DNA of 64,000 bases from Myxococcota bacterium (GTDB lineage: Bacteria > Myxococcota > B64-G9): positions 328,878 to 392,877 of the forward strand of contig JAKLGA010000006.1 of the NCBI GenBank assembly GCA_022710975.1, written 5' to 3'. The translations under genes were made by a program, and so were the position numbers. A model generated the notes under the pieces. It did not search any database and was not told where the DNA came from. It saw only the letters and a list, made by a program, of their open reading frames with translations. How positions within the stretch are numbered: the first letter of the stretch is position 1; each line of letters starts with the position of its first letter. This document shows positions 46,749 through 55,966 of this stretch, in pieces.

Positions 46749-48212
46749 ATGTCGGACCGCGCGTTTCGTCCCAGCTTGGCCGGTGGCGCGCTCTCCCTGC
46801 TCGCCCTGCTCGCGGGGGCCTGCCAGGACTACGCCTTCGAGGAGCTGCCCAGCTCGGTCATCCGCGAGAAGCGCATCGTGCAGAACATCAGCGTGGCGAC
46901 CGACATCGACATCCTGTTCGTGATCGACAACTCGGGCTCCATGGTGGGCGAGCAGGTGCAACTCGCCCAGAGCTTCAGCAGCCTGACCGACATCCTGGAT
47001 GCGGAGTTCGGTGCTGAGAAATATCAGATTGCGGTCATCACCACGGGCATGGAGTCCCCTGGCTGCCCAGAATGCCAACCTGGCATTACTCAGTCCTGCA
47101 TGAACGAGACCGGCGAGAACGGCCGTTTCCAATCGCGCGTGGGCCGCATCACCGACCTGAGCACGGATCCGATTACATTCGTCTTCGATCCTCCGGACCC
47201 CAATTGCCGCATCGTGACCTCGGCCAACAAGACCTGCTTCTACGACGCCGCCGGAGGCGGAATCTATGGTAGCGGGATCGCCTTCGTGGGAACCAACGGC
47301 TGTGGCTACGAGAAAGGGTTGGAGCCCATCCGAGTCGCACTCTCGGATCTCGCAGGAACGACCAGCGCAGGGTTCCTGCGGAACGACGCCACGCTGGCTA
47401 TCATCGTGGTCTCGGACGAGGATGACTGCGGCAAGGTTGGCGACGTTACCGAAAACATCTCCGGCATCGGTGGACAGGTATGCTACTACGCCTCCAAGGG
47501 GCAGGGCCCGGACGGCTCGGTGGTAGATCCCCAGGCAGGACTTTCCTACAGGTTGACCCCGGTTCAGGAGTACTACGACTTTCTGATGGGGCTGAAGGGG
47601 GACCGCTCCGGGATGGTCAAGTTCGCCGCGGTGGTTGGAGTGACGGACGAGGTCAACCCGGGTGCCACTGAAATTACCTTCGATGGCACACAGTCCAATT
47701 CCAAGGTCCTCGAGGCGTGTTCAACTCCTGGTTGTGTGCCCTCCCTTCCTTCGGACACTTCCTGCAAGGCTTACCCTGGCACCCGCTACGTAGAGCTGGC
47801 TCAGCTGTTCGGGCTGCAGGAAGGCGGAAACGGAATGGTGGGCACGATTTGCAAAGACAACTTCAGCCAACTTATGGCCGACATCGGCGAGTTCGTCACC
47901 TGCCCGAAGTTCTTCAAGCTGAGTGAACAACTCCTCGATCCAGCGCTCGCCAACATCCTGCTGAACAACGTGGAGGTGCCGCGCTACTCCTGCACCGTGA
48001 CTGGGCGTATCGAAGAGTGCAGCGGAGTAGGGGCTGCCGGTTGCACCGAGGGCTCCTGCGTCGAGACCTGGCACTACTACCACCCTGGCGACGCAGGCAA
48101 CCCGTTTCCGGCTTCTCCTGGCGGTGTCATCGAATTCGCCGCCCACTACCAGCCCTGCGACCTGATCACCGAGGGCCAGATGCTGTTCGAGGTCGTGTAC
48201 GTCACCCCCTGA
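46749..48212 (+). CDS. vWA-domain lipoprotein, copy B
   Basis: A 487-residue paralogue of the preceding gene with the same architecture: lipobox near AGAC, the vWA domain with DNSGSM, shared Cys-containing segments, and the common ending (CDLITEGQMLFEVVYVT). It differs mainly in two insertions, one near GGGIYGSG and one near TPGCVPSLPSDTSC. GGGAGG lies five bases before the ATG at 46749. The pair may form two subunits of one surface structure or be an expanding family. No known system with exactly this pair comes to mind. Confidence 0.82.
   Translation: MSDRAFRPSLAGGALSLLALLAGACQDYAFEELPSSVIREKRIVQNISVATDIDILFVIDNSGSMVGEQVQLAQSFSSLTDILDAEFGAEKYQIAVITTGMESPGCPECQPGITQSCMNETGENGRFQSRVGRITDLSTDPITFVFDPPDPNCRIVTSANKTCFYDAAGGGIYGSGIAFVGTNGCGYEKGLEPIRVALSDLAGTTSAGFLRNDATLAIIVVSDEDDCGKVGDVTENISGIGGQVCYYASKGQGPDGSVVDPQAGLSYRLTPVQEYYDFLMGLKGDRSGMVKFAAVVGVTDEVNPGATEITFDGTQSNSKVLEACSTPGCVPSLPSDTSCKAYPGTRYVELAQLFGLQEGGNGMVGTICKDNFSQLMADIGEFVTCPKFFKLSEQLLDPALANILLNNVEVPRYSCTVTGRIEECSGVGAAGCTEGSCVETWHYYHPGDAGNPFPASPGGVIEFAAHYQPCDLITEGQMLFEVVYVTP
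46821..46948 (+). repeat. Nearly identical block shared by the two vWA genes (copy B)
   Basis: Partner of 45331-45458; two mismatches in 128 bases. Confidence 0.75.
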
Positions 48213-48242
48213 GCCCGCCTACCCCGCCCTGCCCCGATTTTC

Positions 48243-48271
48243 TTGAATTGCCTGTGGGTTCGTAGTATGCC
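48243..48271 (+). promoter_or_regulatory. Predicted promoter of the FrzS-like gene
   Basis: TTGAAT (48243-48248) and TATGCC (48266-48271) are 17 bases apart, 37 bases ahead of the start codon. Confidence 0.5.
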
Positions 48272-48307
48272 GGAGCTGGAACACATCACTCCGGAACGCC
48301 GAGAAAC

Positions 48308-51286
48308 ATGGAAGAAAGACGCATCCTCCTCATCGAGAACGATCCGGGCTTCGACGCGCAGCTCCGCCAGCTCCTGACCGGGTGGCCGGCCCAGATCCTC
48401 ACCCTGGCCGACGGCAACGCCGGCATCGAGGCCGCCACCCGCGAGCCGCCCCACTGCATCGTGCTGTCGGCCGAGCTGCCGGGCATGAGCGGCTACTCCG
48501 TCTGCAACCGCCTCAAGAAGACCAAGGAGCTCCTGGCCGTGCCGGTGCTGATCGTCTCCTCGGGCGAGACCCCGGAGACCTTCGAGTCGCACAAGCAGCA
48601 CAAGAACCACGCCGACGCCTACTTCCTGAAGACCCAGGGCGCCACGCCGCTCGCGCAGCACCTGGTCGAGATCCTGGGCATGACAGGACCCGTGCAGGCC
48701 GCGCCGGCAGCGGCCCCGGCCGCCGCGCCGGGCGCCGACGAGCTCGACGACGTGTTCGACACCATGCGGGTGCACACCGATCCGGCCAGCCAGGCTGCCC
48801 CGGCGCTCCCGGCCGGCCAGGACCCCGCGGCGCTCGAGGAGCTCCCGCTCGAGTCCCTGGAGCCGATCGAGGAGGTCGAGGAGCTGCAGCCGCTCGAGGA
48901 CCTCGAGGCCGCGCCCTCCCCCGCCCCCCCGGCGCGCCAGCCGGGGCTGGCGGCCTCGGACGGAGACTTCGACTCGGCGCTCGACGTCCTCGAGGCGCCC
49001 CCGTCCGCGCCCGCCGCGCCCGCGCCCGTGGCCCCGGCCAAGGGCGTGTTCGCGCCGGCCACCACGCCTCCGCCGATCTCCAAGAAGAAGCGCGGCGCGG
49101 ACAAGCCCCCCGAGCGCGTGGTGGAGAAGGAGCCCGAGGAGCCCGAGCCGGAGGACGACTCGGGCGCGGGCTTCGACGGCAAGCTGTCGTTCCTCCGCAA
49201 GACCCTCAAGAAGCGCGAGAAGGAGCTGGAGACCGCCCGCAAGGAGGCCGGCTCGGCCAAGGCCCTGAAACAGGAGCTGGAGCTCGAGGCCAAGAAGCTC
49301 ACCGAGACGAGCCGCGCCCAGGAGCGCCGCATCGCCCAGATGGACAAGCGCGGCGCGGCCCTGGCGCAGGAGCTCGAGCAGCAGAAGGCCGAGCTCCAGG
49401 ACGTGACCAAGCAGCTCGAGGACAACGTCCACCGCTTCGCCGCCGAGCGGAACGAGCTGCAGGCCACCGTGGACGAGCAGCTCAACAAGCTGCGCGTCCT
49501 CCAGGAGACGCTCCAGCTCCTCACGCAAAAGCGCGCCGACGAGGTCAAGGACTTCGAGGAGCAGGTCCAGGACGCCAACCGCAAGCTCGAGCTGCTGCAG
49601 GAGTCCCTGGAGGAGACCCAGAAGGAGAAGGAGCAGCGCGAGGGCGAGCTGTCCCAGGAGATGGAGGTCGAGCGCGGCCGGGCCGATCTGCTCCAGGACT
49701 CGCTCGACGCCCTCACCCAGGAGAAGCAGGCCCAGGACGCCCGGGTGGCCGAGCTGGAGAACGCCCTGCAGGAAGCCGCGGCCATGTACTCCCAGCTCGA
49801 GACCCAGAGCGGCGAGGCCCTCAAGGCCGCCGACACCGCGCGGGCCGAGGCGGAGGCCAAGCTGCGGGGCGAGCTGCAGCAGCTCTCCGAGGAGCACCAG
49901 GCCGCCCTCACCCAGGTGCGCGCGGAGCAGGAGGCGGAGCGCCAGTCCTTCCTCGGGCGCCTGGCCGAGGCCGATCAGCAGGCGCGCACCCGGGAAGCCG
50001 AGCTGAGCGAGCGCATCGCCGATCGGGAGAAGAGCCTCGCGCTCGTCGAGCAGAACCTCGAGTCCACCCGCACCGAGTTGAACGAGCGCATCAAGGGCCT
50101 CGAGGAGGCCAAGCGGCAGGTGGAGCAGGCGCTGGGCGAGACCGAGGAGCACGTCCAGCGGCTGACCGTGGAGTCCAACGAGGAGCGCACCCGGCTCACG
50201 GAGCAGCTCCGCGACGAGCACGCCCGGTTCGAGGCGCTGCAGCGCGAGCACGACCAGCTCCGCCTCGACAGCCAGTCCCAGATCGAGCGGCTGCAGAACG
50301 ACCTGGAGGAGCAGCGCCAGCGGGCGGAGTCCTTCCGCCTGTCGGCCGAGGCCGCCGCCGAGGAGCACGCCACGGTGGAGGCGGAGCTGTCCTCGCGCAT
50401 CGAGGACCGCGAGAAGCAGCTCAAGCTCGGACAGGCAGAGCTGGAGGCCAAGCAGGCCGAGCTCGCGCAGCTCACCGAGAACCACGACAAGGCCAGGAAG
50501 AAGATCGCCGCCTTCGAGGAGAAGCTCGAGTCCCTCATGTCGCGCTCCAAGAAGCTGGAGCGCGGGCTGGCCGAGAAGACCCAGGAGCTGGAGGCGGTCC
50601 AGAAGGACGCCGACGCCCGCGCGGCCCGCATCGGCGGGCTGGAGACCGACCTGTCCTCCGAGCGCCAGGCCCGCGCCAGCCTGGAGGCCGAGCTCGGCGA
50701 GCTCAAGTCGACCCAGGAGGCCAAGGACGAGATCTTCTCCCAGCAGGAGGAGGAGGCGAACGGGCTGCGCGCCCAGCTCGAGGAGGCGCAGGCCGGGCTC
50801 ACCGAGGCCCAGCAGGCGCTCGAGGAGCGGGACCGCCAGCTCCAGGATCTGCAGGACCAGCTCTCCTCCGCCTCGGCCCAGGGCAGCGCCCAGCAGTCGA
50901 AGCTGAGCGAGCAGCACAAGGCCATGGAGAAGCGCCTGGCCCAGGTCGAGGCCGAGGCCCAGCGCAAGCTCGCGCAGCGCGAGGCCGAGCTGGGCAAGCA
51001 GCTCGAGGCGCTCCGGGCCGAGCAGGCCAAGGCCCTGGCCCGCGCCGCCGAGGAGAAGGCGGCCGAGGTGGAGAAGGCCAACCAGGCCGCGGAGAAGAAG
51101 ATCGCCAAGTACAACGAGGCGCTCGAGCAGGCCAAGGCCAAGCTCATCGAGCAGAAGCAGAAGCTCGACTCCGCCAAGAAGGAGGAGGAGCGCCTGCGGA
51201 TCCGCGAGAAGAAGATGATGGAGGCGGTCAAGCAGGCCCAGGAGCTGGTCAAGGCCCACCGGGCGAAGAAGCCCGGCGAGGGCTGA
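48308..51286 (+). CDS. FrzS-like pseudo-receiver / coiled-coil protein
   Basis: A 992-residue cytoplasmic protein. An N-terminal receiver-like domain (about 1-125) has E10, D12 and a Lys in AYFLKTQ, but the phosphoacceptor position is Ser54 (IVLSAELPG), so it should not be phosphorylated. An Ala/Pro-rich linker (about 130-285) with LE-rich patches follows, then an almost continuous coiled coil to the end. The layout and segments such as CNRLKK and HADAYFLK recall Myxococcus FrzS, a polar motility protein, which also lacks the Asp. At 992 residues it is nearly twice as long as FrzS. GAAAGACG-type spacing gives no strong SD, but the start fits the receiver fold. It may organise motility or cell-pole complexes. 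Confidence 0.75.
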   Translation: MEERRILLIENDPGFDAQLRQLLTGWPAQILTLADGNAGIEAATREPPHCIVLSAELPGMSGYSVCNRLKKTKELLAVPVLIVSSGETPETFESHKQHKNHADAYFLKTQGATPLAQHLVEILGMTGPVQAAPAAAPAAAPGADELDDVFDTMRVHTDPASQAAPALPAGQDPAALEELPLESLEPIEEVEELQPLEDLEAAPSPAPPARQPGLAASDGDFDSALDVLEAPPSAPAAPAPVAPAKGVFAPATTPPPISKKKRGADKPPERVVEKEPEEPEPEDDSGAGFDGKLSFLRKTLKKREKELETARKEAGSAKALKQELELEAKKLTETSRAQERRIAQMDKRGAALAQELEQQKAELQDVTKQLEDNVHRFAAERNELQATVDEQLNKLRVLQETLQLLTQKRADEVKDFEEQVQDANRKLELLQESLEETQKEKEQREGELSQEMEVERGRADLLQDSLDALTQEKQAQDARVAELENALQEAAAMYSQLETQSGEALKAADTARAEAEAKLRGELQQLSEEHQAALTQVRAEQEAERQSFLGRLAEADQQARTREAELSERIADREKSLALVEQNLESTRTELNERIKGLEEAKRQVEQALGETEEHVQRLTVESNEERTRLTEQLRDEHARFEALQREHDQLRLDSQSQIERLQNDLEEQRQRAESFRLSAEAAAEEHATVEAELSSRIEDREKQLKLGQAELEAKQAELAQLTENHDKARKKIAAFEEKLESLMSRSKKLERGLAEKTQELEAVQKDADARAARIGGLETDLSSERQARASLEAELGELKSTQEAKDEIFSQQEEEANGLRAQLEEAQAGLTEAQQALEERDRQLQDLQDQLSSASAQGSAQQSKLSEQHKAMEKRLAQVEAEAQRKLAQREAELGKQLEALRAEQAKALARAAEEKAAEVEKANQAAEKKIAKYNEALEQAKAKLIEQKQKLDSAKKEEERLRIREKKMMEAVKQAQELVKAHRAKKPGEG

Positions 51287-51341
51287 GCCTGCCCGCCTGC
51301 GCCCGGCGACCCTCGCCTCCCGCGCGTCCCCGCCCCGTCCC

Positions 51342-53027
51342 ATGCCCGATACGCCAGCCACCCAGCCGTCGACCAGCCGCCCGCGGGTCCACCTCGCGGC
51401 CGCCGGGGCCTACCTGCTCCTGGCGTGCGCCTACGCCTGGCAGGTGCTGGCCGGCTTCGGCAGCCGGCTGGCCGGGCACGGCGGGGACGGCTACCAGAAC
51501 CTGTGGAACCTGTGGTGGCTGGAGCGCAGCCTGCTGGCCGGCCAGGATCCGTTCTTCACCCCGCTGCTCCACCACCCGCACGGCTCGACGCTGCTCTTGC
51601 ACACGCTCACCCCGCTGCACGGCCTGCTGGCCCTGCCGCTCGACGCCCTGCTCGGGCAGCCCGTGACCTACAACCTGATCTTCCTGCTGTCGTTCGCGGC
51701 CTCGGGCTTCACCCTCTACCTGCTGCTCCGGGAGCTCGGCGCCGGCTGGTTGCCGGCCTTCCTGGGCGGCTGCGCGTTCACCTTCTCGCACTACCACTTC
51801 GCCCACGCCCAGGGGCACCTCAACCTGACGGGCATGGAGTGGGTGCCGCTGTTCGCCTTCGCCCTGCTGCGCGTCTGGCGGAGGCGCCGGGTGCGGGACG
51901 GTCTGCTGCTCGGCCTGACGGCCGGCCTGGCCGTGCTCGGGGATCTCTACTACGGGCTCCACTGCGCGCTCCTGGCCGCGCTGGCGGCCGCCTGGTCCCT
52001 GGCCGCGCACCGCCGCGAGGCCCTGCGGGCCGATCTGCTGCGCGCGCTGGCCGCCGGCCTGGGCGTGTTCCTGCTGACGGGCGGCTGGCTGGTCGTCCGG
52101 GTGCTGTGGGCCTGGAGCACCACCGAGTTCGTCCAGGCGCACGACGCCCGCTTCTGGTCCGCTGACCTCCAGGGCTTCTTCGTGCCGGGCTGGATCTCCG
52201 CCTGGTCGGGCCTGGGCGCGGGGCTCTCCCGCGCCTGGACGGGCAACCCCGCCGAGAACTGCTGGTACCTCGGCTACGCGGCGCTCGGCCTGGGCGCGCT
52301 CGCCTTCGCGCTGCGCCCGCGCGGCGCCCGGCCGTGGGCCTGGGCGGCGCTGGCGTTGCTCGGGGTGCTGCTCGCCCTGGGGCCCGCGCTCCACTGGGGC
52401 GGGCGCGTCGTCGACCTGCCCATGCCCTTCGATCTGTTCGCCTGGCTCCTGCCGCCCGTGCGCATGAGCGGCGCCCCCGGGCGTTGGCACTTCCTGGCGT
52501 TGCTCGGGACCAGCGTGCTGGCCGGGCTGGGCGCGGCGGCCCTGGGGGACCGCCTGGCGGGCCGCCGGTGGCTCGGCCTGCCCGCCGCGCACGCCGCCCA
52601 GGCGCTGGCGCTCGCGCTCCTGCTGCTCGAGCTCCTGCCGCGCCCGATCGCCGCCACGCCGCTGGTCCGGCCCACCTGGCTGGAGCTGGTGCGGGCCGCG
52701 CCCGCGGGCGAGGCCGTCTACGAGCTGGGCGACTGCAACCTGGCGCTCTACCACCAGACCCTCCACGCCCACCCCATGGTGGGCGGCTGCCTGGCGCGCA
52801 ACACCGCCCAGGCCGAGCGCTTCGTGCGCGCGCACCCGCTGCTGCGGGCGCTGCGCGGCGAGCGCGGCCTGGCCCCCGGGGAGGCGCCGCGCCTGGCCGC
52901 CGCGCTCGGCCTGCGCTTCGTGCTGGCGCCGAACGCGCCGCGCCCGCGGGAGGTGCTGGGCCGGCTGGGCTTGACCCCGCGGGCGGAGGATGGTCCGCTC
53001 AGCCTGTGGGAGATCCCCTGGCCATGA
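51342..53027 (+). CDS. GT-C-like polytopic membrane protein
   Basis: A 561-residue membrane protein with about eleven to twelve helices and a C-terminal soluble part. The first periplasmic loop has GGDGYQNLWNLWW, with an Asp in the place used for catalysis by GT-C glycosyltransferases. FTFSHYHFAHAQGHLNL is a second conserved-looking loop. It probably transfers a sugar from a lipid carrier. No Shine-Dalgarno precedes the ATG. The gene overlaps the next GT-C-like gene in ATGA. Family assignment is by general layout only. Confidence 0.65.
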   Translation: MPDTPATQPSTSRPRVHLAAAGAYLLLACAYAWQVLAGFGSRLAGHGGDGYQNLWNLWWLERSLLAGQDPFFTPLLHHPHGSTLLLHTLTPLHGLLALPLDALLGQPVTYNLIFLLSFAASGFTLYLLLRELGAGWLPAFLGGCAFTFSHYHFAHAQGHLNLTGMEWVPLFAFALLRVWRRRRVRDGLLLGLTAGLAVLGDLYYGLHCALLAALAAAWSLAAHRREALRADLLRALAAGLGVFLLTGGWLVVRVLWAWSTTEFVQAHDARFWSADLQGFFVPGWISAWSGLGAGLSRAWTGNPAENCWYLGYAALGLGALAFALRPRGARPWAWAALALLGVLLALGPALHWGGRVVDLPMPFDLFAWLLPPVRMSGAPGRWHFLALLGTSVLAGLGAAALGDRLAGRRWLGLPAAHAAQALALALLLLELLPRPIAATPLVRPTWLELVRAAPAGEAVYELGDCNLALYHQTLHAHPMVGGCLARNTAQAERFVRAHPLLRALRGERGLAPGEAPRLAAALGLRFVLAPNAPRPREVLGRLGLTPRAEDGPLSLWEIPWP

Positions 53028-54829
53028 AGCCCCTGCTGCGCTCGCGCTGGACGGCGGTCGCGCTGCTCTCGCTCGGCCTCCTGGCCAGCCTGCTGAGCCC
53101 GCCCGCGCACCCCGGCCACGGCCTGCGCGCCAGCTACTGGGACGGGAGCCTGGCGCCCGCGGGCGAGCCCGACCGGACCCTGCTGCAGCGGAGCTTCTCC
53201 ATCAGCGTGGACGGGAACCAGGCCTCCTCGAACCAGACGGTGTGGTGCCTGGTGCTCGAGGGCCAGCTCGAGCTGCCGGCCGAGGGCGAGTGGGGCTTCC
53301 GCCTGGACTCCGACGACGGCTCGCGGCTGTGGCTGGACGGAAGGCTGGTGGTGGACAACACCGGCATCCACCCGCGCCGGCTGCGCGAGGGCCGGCTGAG
53401 GCTGGAGGCCGGGCCGCACGACCTGCGCCTGGAGTACGCGGAGAACCTGGGGGAGAGCTACCTGACGGTCGAGCTGCAACCGCCCGGCGAGGGCTGGCGC
53501 GAGTTACCGCTCGGCTGGGTGCGCCCGGCCGCGCCCACGCCGGTGGAGCTCCTGGCGGAGGGCCAGGCCGAGCTCCGCCGCGCGCTGCTGCTCGGGCTGA
53601 GCGCGGCCCTGGTGTTGCTGGCGTTCGGGCTGCGGCTCTGCGCGTGCTGGCGGGAGGCGCGCGCCGCGCTCCGGGACGCGGCCTCCCGCCGGGCCGCCCT
53701 GGGCAGCCTGCTGGCCCGGGGCTGGGTCCAGGATCTGGCGGTGGTGGCGGTGTGCCTGCCCTTCTACGTCCAGACCATCGCGACGCGCCTGCCGGTCGAG
53801 CCCTACATGAAGGGGGACTCGATCTACTACGCCAACACCGCCGTGTCGCTGCTGCGGGACCACGACCTCGATCAACGCAACCAGACCGACCAGCGCATCT
53901 TCACCGAGCTGAAGCCCTGGACCCAGATCACCCTGGCCAACAGCAACATCTCCCGCGGGCAGCGCGGCGAGTGGTACCCGAAGCACCCCGTGCTGATGCC
54001 CGCGCTCAGCGTGCCCTTCCTGGCCCTGTGGGGCGGCTTCGGGCTGGTGCTCTACAACCTGGCCAGCCTGCTGCTGCTGCTGGTCGTCATGCGCCGGCTG
54101 GCCGCGCGCTTCGCGCGCCCGGGCGCGGCGGCGGCCGGCGCGGTGCTGGTGGGCCTCAGCCCCATGTTCCACAACTTCGCCTACTCCTACTGCCCGGACA
54201 TCCTGTCCGCGCTGCTGGTGGTGGCGGGGCTCCTGGCCGCGGCGCACCGCCGGGGAGCGCTGGCGGGCCTGGCGCTGGGGCTGGCCGTGTGGGTCAAGCT
54301 GCCCAACGCCCTGGCGGGGCTGCTGCTCGGGCTCGGGCTCGTCGCCGCGCGCGACTGGCGCCTGCTCGCGCGGCTCGCGCTCGGCGCGGCGATCTCGCTC
54401 GGCGCCTTCGCGGCGCTCAACTGGTACCAGTTCGGCGCCCCCTGGTGGACCTCCTACCAGCGGGTGTGGGTGGTGGAGGGAGGGGTGTCGCGCCTCGGAG
54501 ACCACGTGACCAGCTTCACCCGGCCCTTCTGGGACGGCGTCCGGCTGCAGCTCTTCAACGACCAGCTCGGCCTGCTGTCCACCGCCAGCGTCGGGGTGCT
54601 GGGCTGGCTGGGGCTGGGCAGCCTCGGGACGAGGAGCAGGCTGCTCGCCTTCGTCGCGGCGGCGTTCGGGCTGCTCACCTTCCTGCTGTACTGCAAGTAC
54701 GACTACACCCACGCCTCCCACTTCTCGAACCGCTTCCTGATGCCCGTGGTGGCGCTCTCCAGCCTGCCGCTCGGCTGCCTGATCGACCGCCTGCTGCCCG
54801 GGGGGCGCCCGGGCCAGGGGTCGACCTAG
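53024..54829 (+). CDS. PA14 domain fused to a GT-C-like membrane protein
   Basis: A 601-residue protein. After an N-terminal membrane or signal helix comes a PA14 domain (about 35-155): GLRASYWDGS, WGFRLDSDDGSRLWLDG, GPHDLRLEYAE. PA14 domains bind carbohydrates. A single helix (about 187-205) and then a polytopic GT-C-like region (about 240-590) follow, with MKGDSIYYANTA as the first-loop acidic motif and EWYPKHPVLMP. It may recognise a glycan and add sugars to it. Translational coupling with the preceding gene (ATGA) points to a joint task in surface glycosylation. Confidence 0.72.
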   Translation: MKPLLRSRWTAVALLSLGLLASLLSPPAHPGHGLRASYWDGSLAPAGEPDRTLLQRSFSISVDGNQASSNQTVWCLVLEGQLELPAEGEWGFRLDSDDGSRLWLDGRLVVDNTGIHPRRLREGRLRLEAGPHDLRLEYAENLGESYLTVELQPPGEGWRELPLGWVRPAAPTPVELLAEGQAELRRALLLGLSAALVLLAFGLRLCACWREARAALRDAASRRAALGSLLARGWVQDLAVVAVCLPFYVQTIATRLPVEPYMKGDSIYYANTAVSLLRDHDLDQRNQTDQRIFTELKPWTQITLANSNISRGQRGEWYPKHPVLMPALSVPFLALWGGFGLVLYNLASLLLLLVVMRRLAARFARPGAAAAGAVLVGLSPMFHNFAYSYCPDILSALLVVAGLLAAAHRRGALAGLALGLAVWVKLPNALAGLLLGLGLVAARDWRLLARLALGAAISLGAFAALNWYQFGAPWWTSYQRVWVVEGGVSRLGDHVTSFTRPFWDGVRLQLFNDQLGLLSTASVGVLGWLGLGSLGTRSRLLAFVAAAFGLLTFLLYCKYDYTHASHFSNRFLMPVVALSSLPLGCLIDRLLPGGRPGQGST

Positions 54830-54938
54830 CGCCGTTGCCGTGGACCACCCGCGAGGGCCTCGAGGACCGCCTGGACGTGGAGCTCGCCCGCCGCTCGCTC
54901 GATGAGCCCGGCTCCATCTCCCTTGACGCCCTCAGGGA

Positions 54939-55895
54939 CTACCTCGGCCTGCATCCGAAACGATCCTCGATCTGCCCGCACAAGGGCTGACGGTCTTCGG
55001 TCCCGCAAGGGGTCACCTGCATGACCCCCTGTTCGCAGGTGAACAGGAAGGAGCCCGAGCAACCTCCAAAGGACGGCAGATCTCCACAGGGTTCCTCGGG
55101 TCCTGGTGGGCAGCAGCTCGCACGGTGACCTCGCGCGGGCGCCATGCACAGCCGGCCCTGCGAAGGGCAGTGCTCCTGCTGGCGTCTGCCCTGCTCGCAC
55201 CAGACCGCGGTCTGGCCCCAGCAGGCCCCCTCCGCCGTCACGTCCTCACACCGATCGTGCAGTGGCACACAGCTTCCGAGCGCCAGGTCGCAGGGGTCCG
55301 CGCGGCACTCTCCGCAGGTGCCGCCGCACCGATCGGGTCCGCACTCCCGGCCAAAGCACCTCGGCAGGCACGGGAACTCGGGCTCGGGTGGGGGCACGCA
55401 GCGGGCATCCGTGGTCGCGGGGTCGTACTCGCAGCCCTGGCTGCAGTTCCGGAGCTCGGGCTTGCCGTCCTCGCAGGTCAGCAGCCACCCCTCCCAGCAG
55501 AGCCCGTCGTGAGGAATGCCGCTGCAGTCGTCCGGGTCGCGGATACACTGGCCAGCCGCGGTATTGCAGTTGGATGCCGAGGGGCAGGTGCCACAGAGCT
55601 TGATGTACCAGATCGGATCCATGCCACATTCCCGGTTGCCGCATTCCGGCGGACCCTCTTCGAACAGGCAGTGTTCCCATCGGCAGGTGTTGTCGAGCGG
55701 CGAGCAGTTCCAGCAGATCCCTCCGCAGCCGTCGTCCCCGCACTCCTTGTCCGTGCATTCGGGCACGCAGGCCGGGCAGCTCGCCGTGGGGACGCCGGTC
55801 CCTCCCTCGGGGCAGCCCCCAGCAGCCAGACCCACGAGGCACAGAACGTAGAGGAGCCCACGCATCCCCATGCTGCTGCTTGCCTGCGAGAGCAT
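54939..55895 (-). CDS. Cys-rich predicted lipoprotein
   Basis: A 318-residue exported protein with a signal peptide ending AAGGC, then a Cys-dense body (more than 40 Cys). Repeating segments include CTDKECGDDGCGGICWNCS and RECGPDRCGGTCGECRADP, plus ECGNRECGMD and PHDGLCWEGWLLTCEDGK. The CGxxxCGGxCxxC pattern is widespread in myxobacterial secreted proteins. Three in-frame starts (55895, 55871, 55865) give the same signal; the first is shown. Function unknown; likely disulfide-stabilised surface protein. Confidence 0.75.
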   Translation of the reverse strand: MLSQASSSMGMRGLLYVLCLVGLAAGGCPEGGTGVPTASCPACVPECTDKECGDDGCGGICWNCSPLDNTCRWEHCLFEEGPPECGNRECGMDPIWYIKLCGTCPSASNCNTAAGQCIRDPDDCSGIPHDGLCWEGWLLTCEDGKPELRNCSQGCEYDPATTDARCVPPPEPEFPCLPRCFGRECGPDRCGGTCGECRADPCDLALGSCVPLHDRCEDVTAEGACWGQTAVWCEQGRRQQEHCPSQGRLCMAPARGHRASCCPPGPEEPCGDLPSFGGCSGSFLFTCEQGVMQVTPCGTEDRQPLCGQIEDRFGCRPR

Positions 55896-55966
55896 GGATG
55901 AATGCTACCACAGGCAAACAGTCCGCAGGAATGTGTGACCTGGACGACCGGAGCTGAATCGGCCGG

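Noticed and set aside
48146..51361. A 1071-codon minus-strand open frame opposite the FrzS-like gene
   Set aside because: Leu/Gly-rich mirror of a Glu/Lys-rich coiled coil, which gives a false leucine-rich look.
54826..55200. A 124-codon minus-strand ORF overlapping the end of the Cys-rich gene
   Set aside because: Out of frame with the Cys-rich protein and without supporting motifs or start signal.
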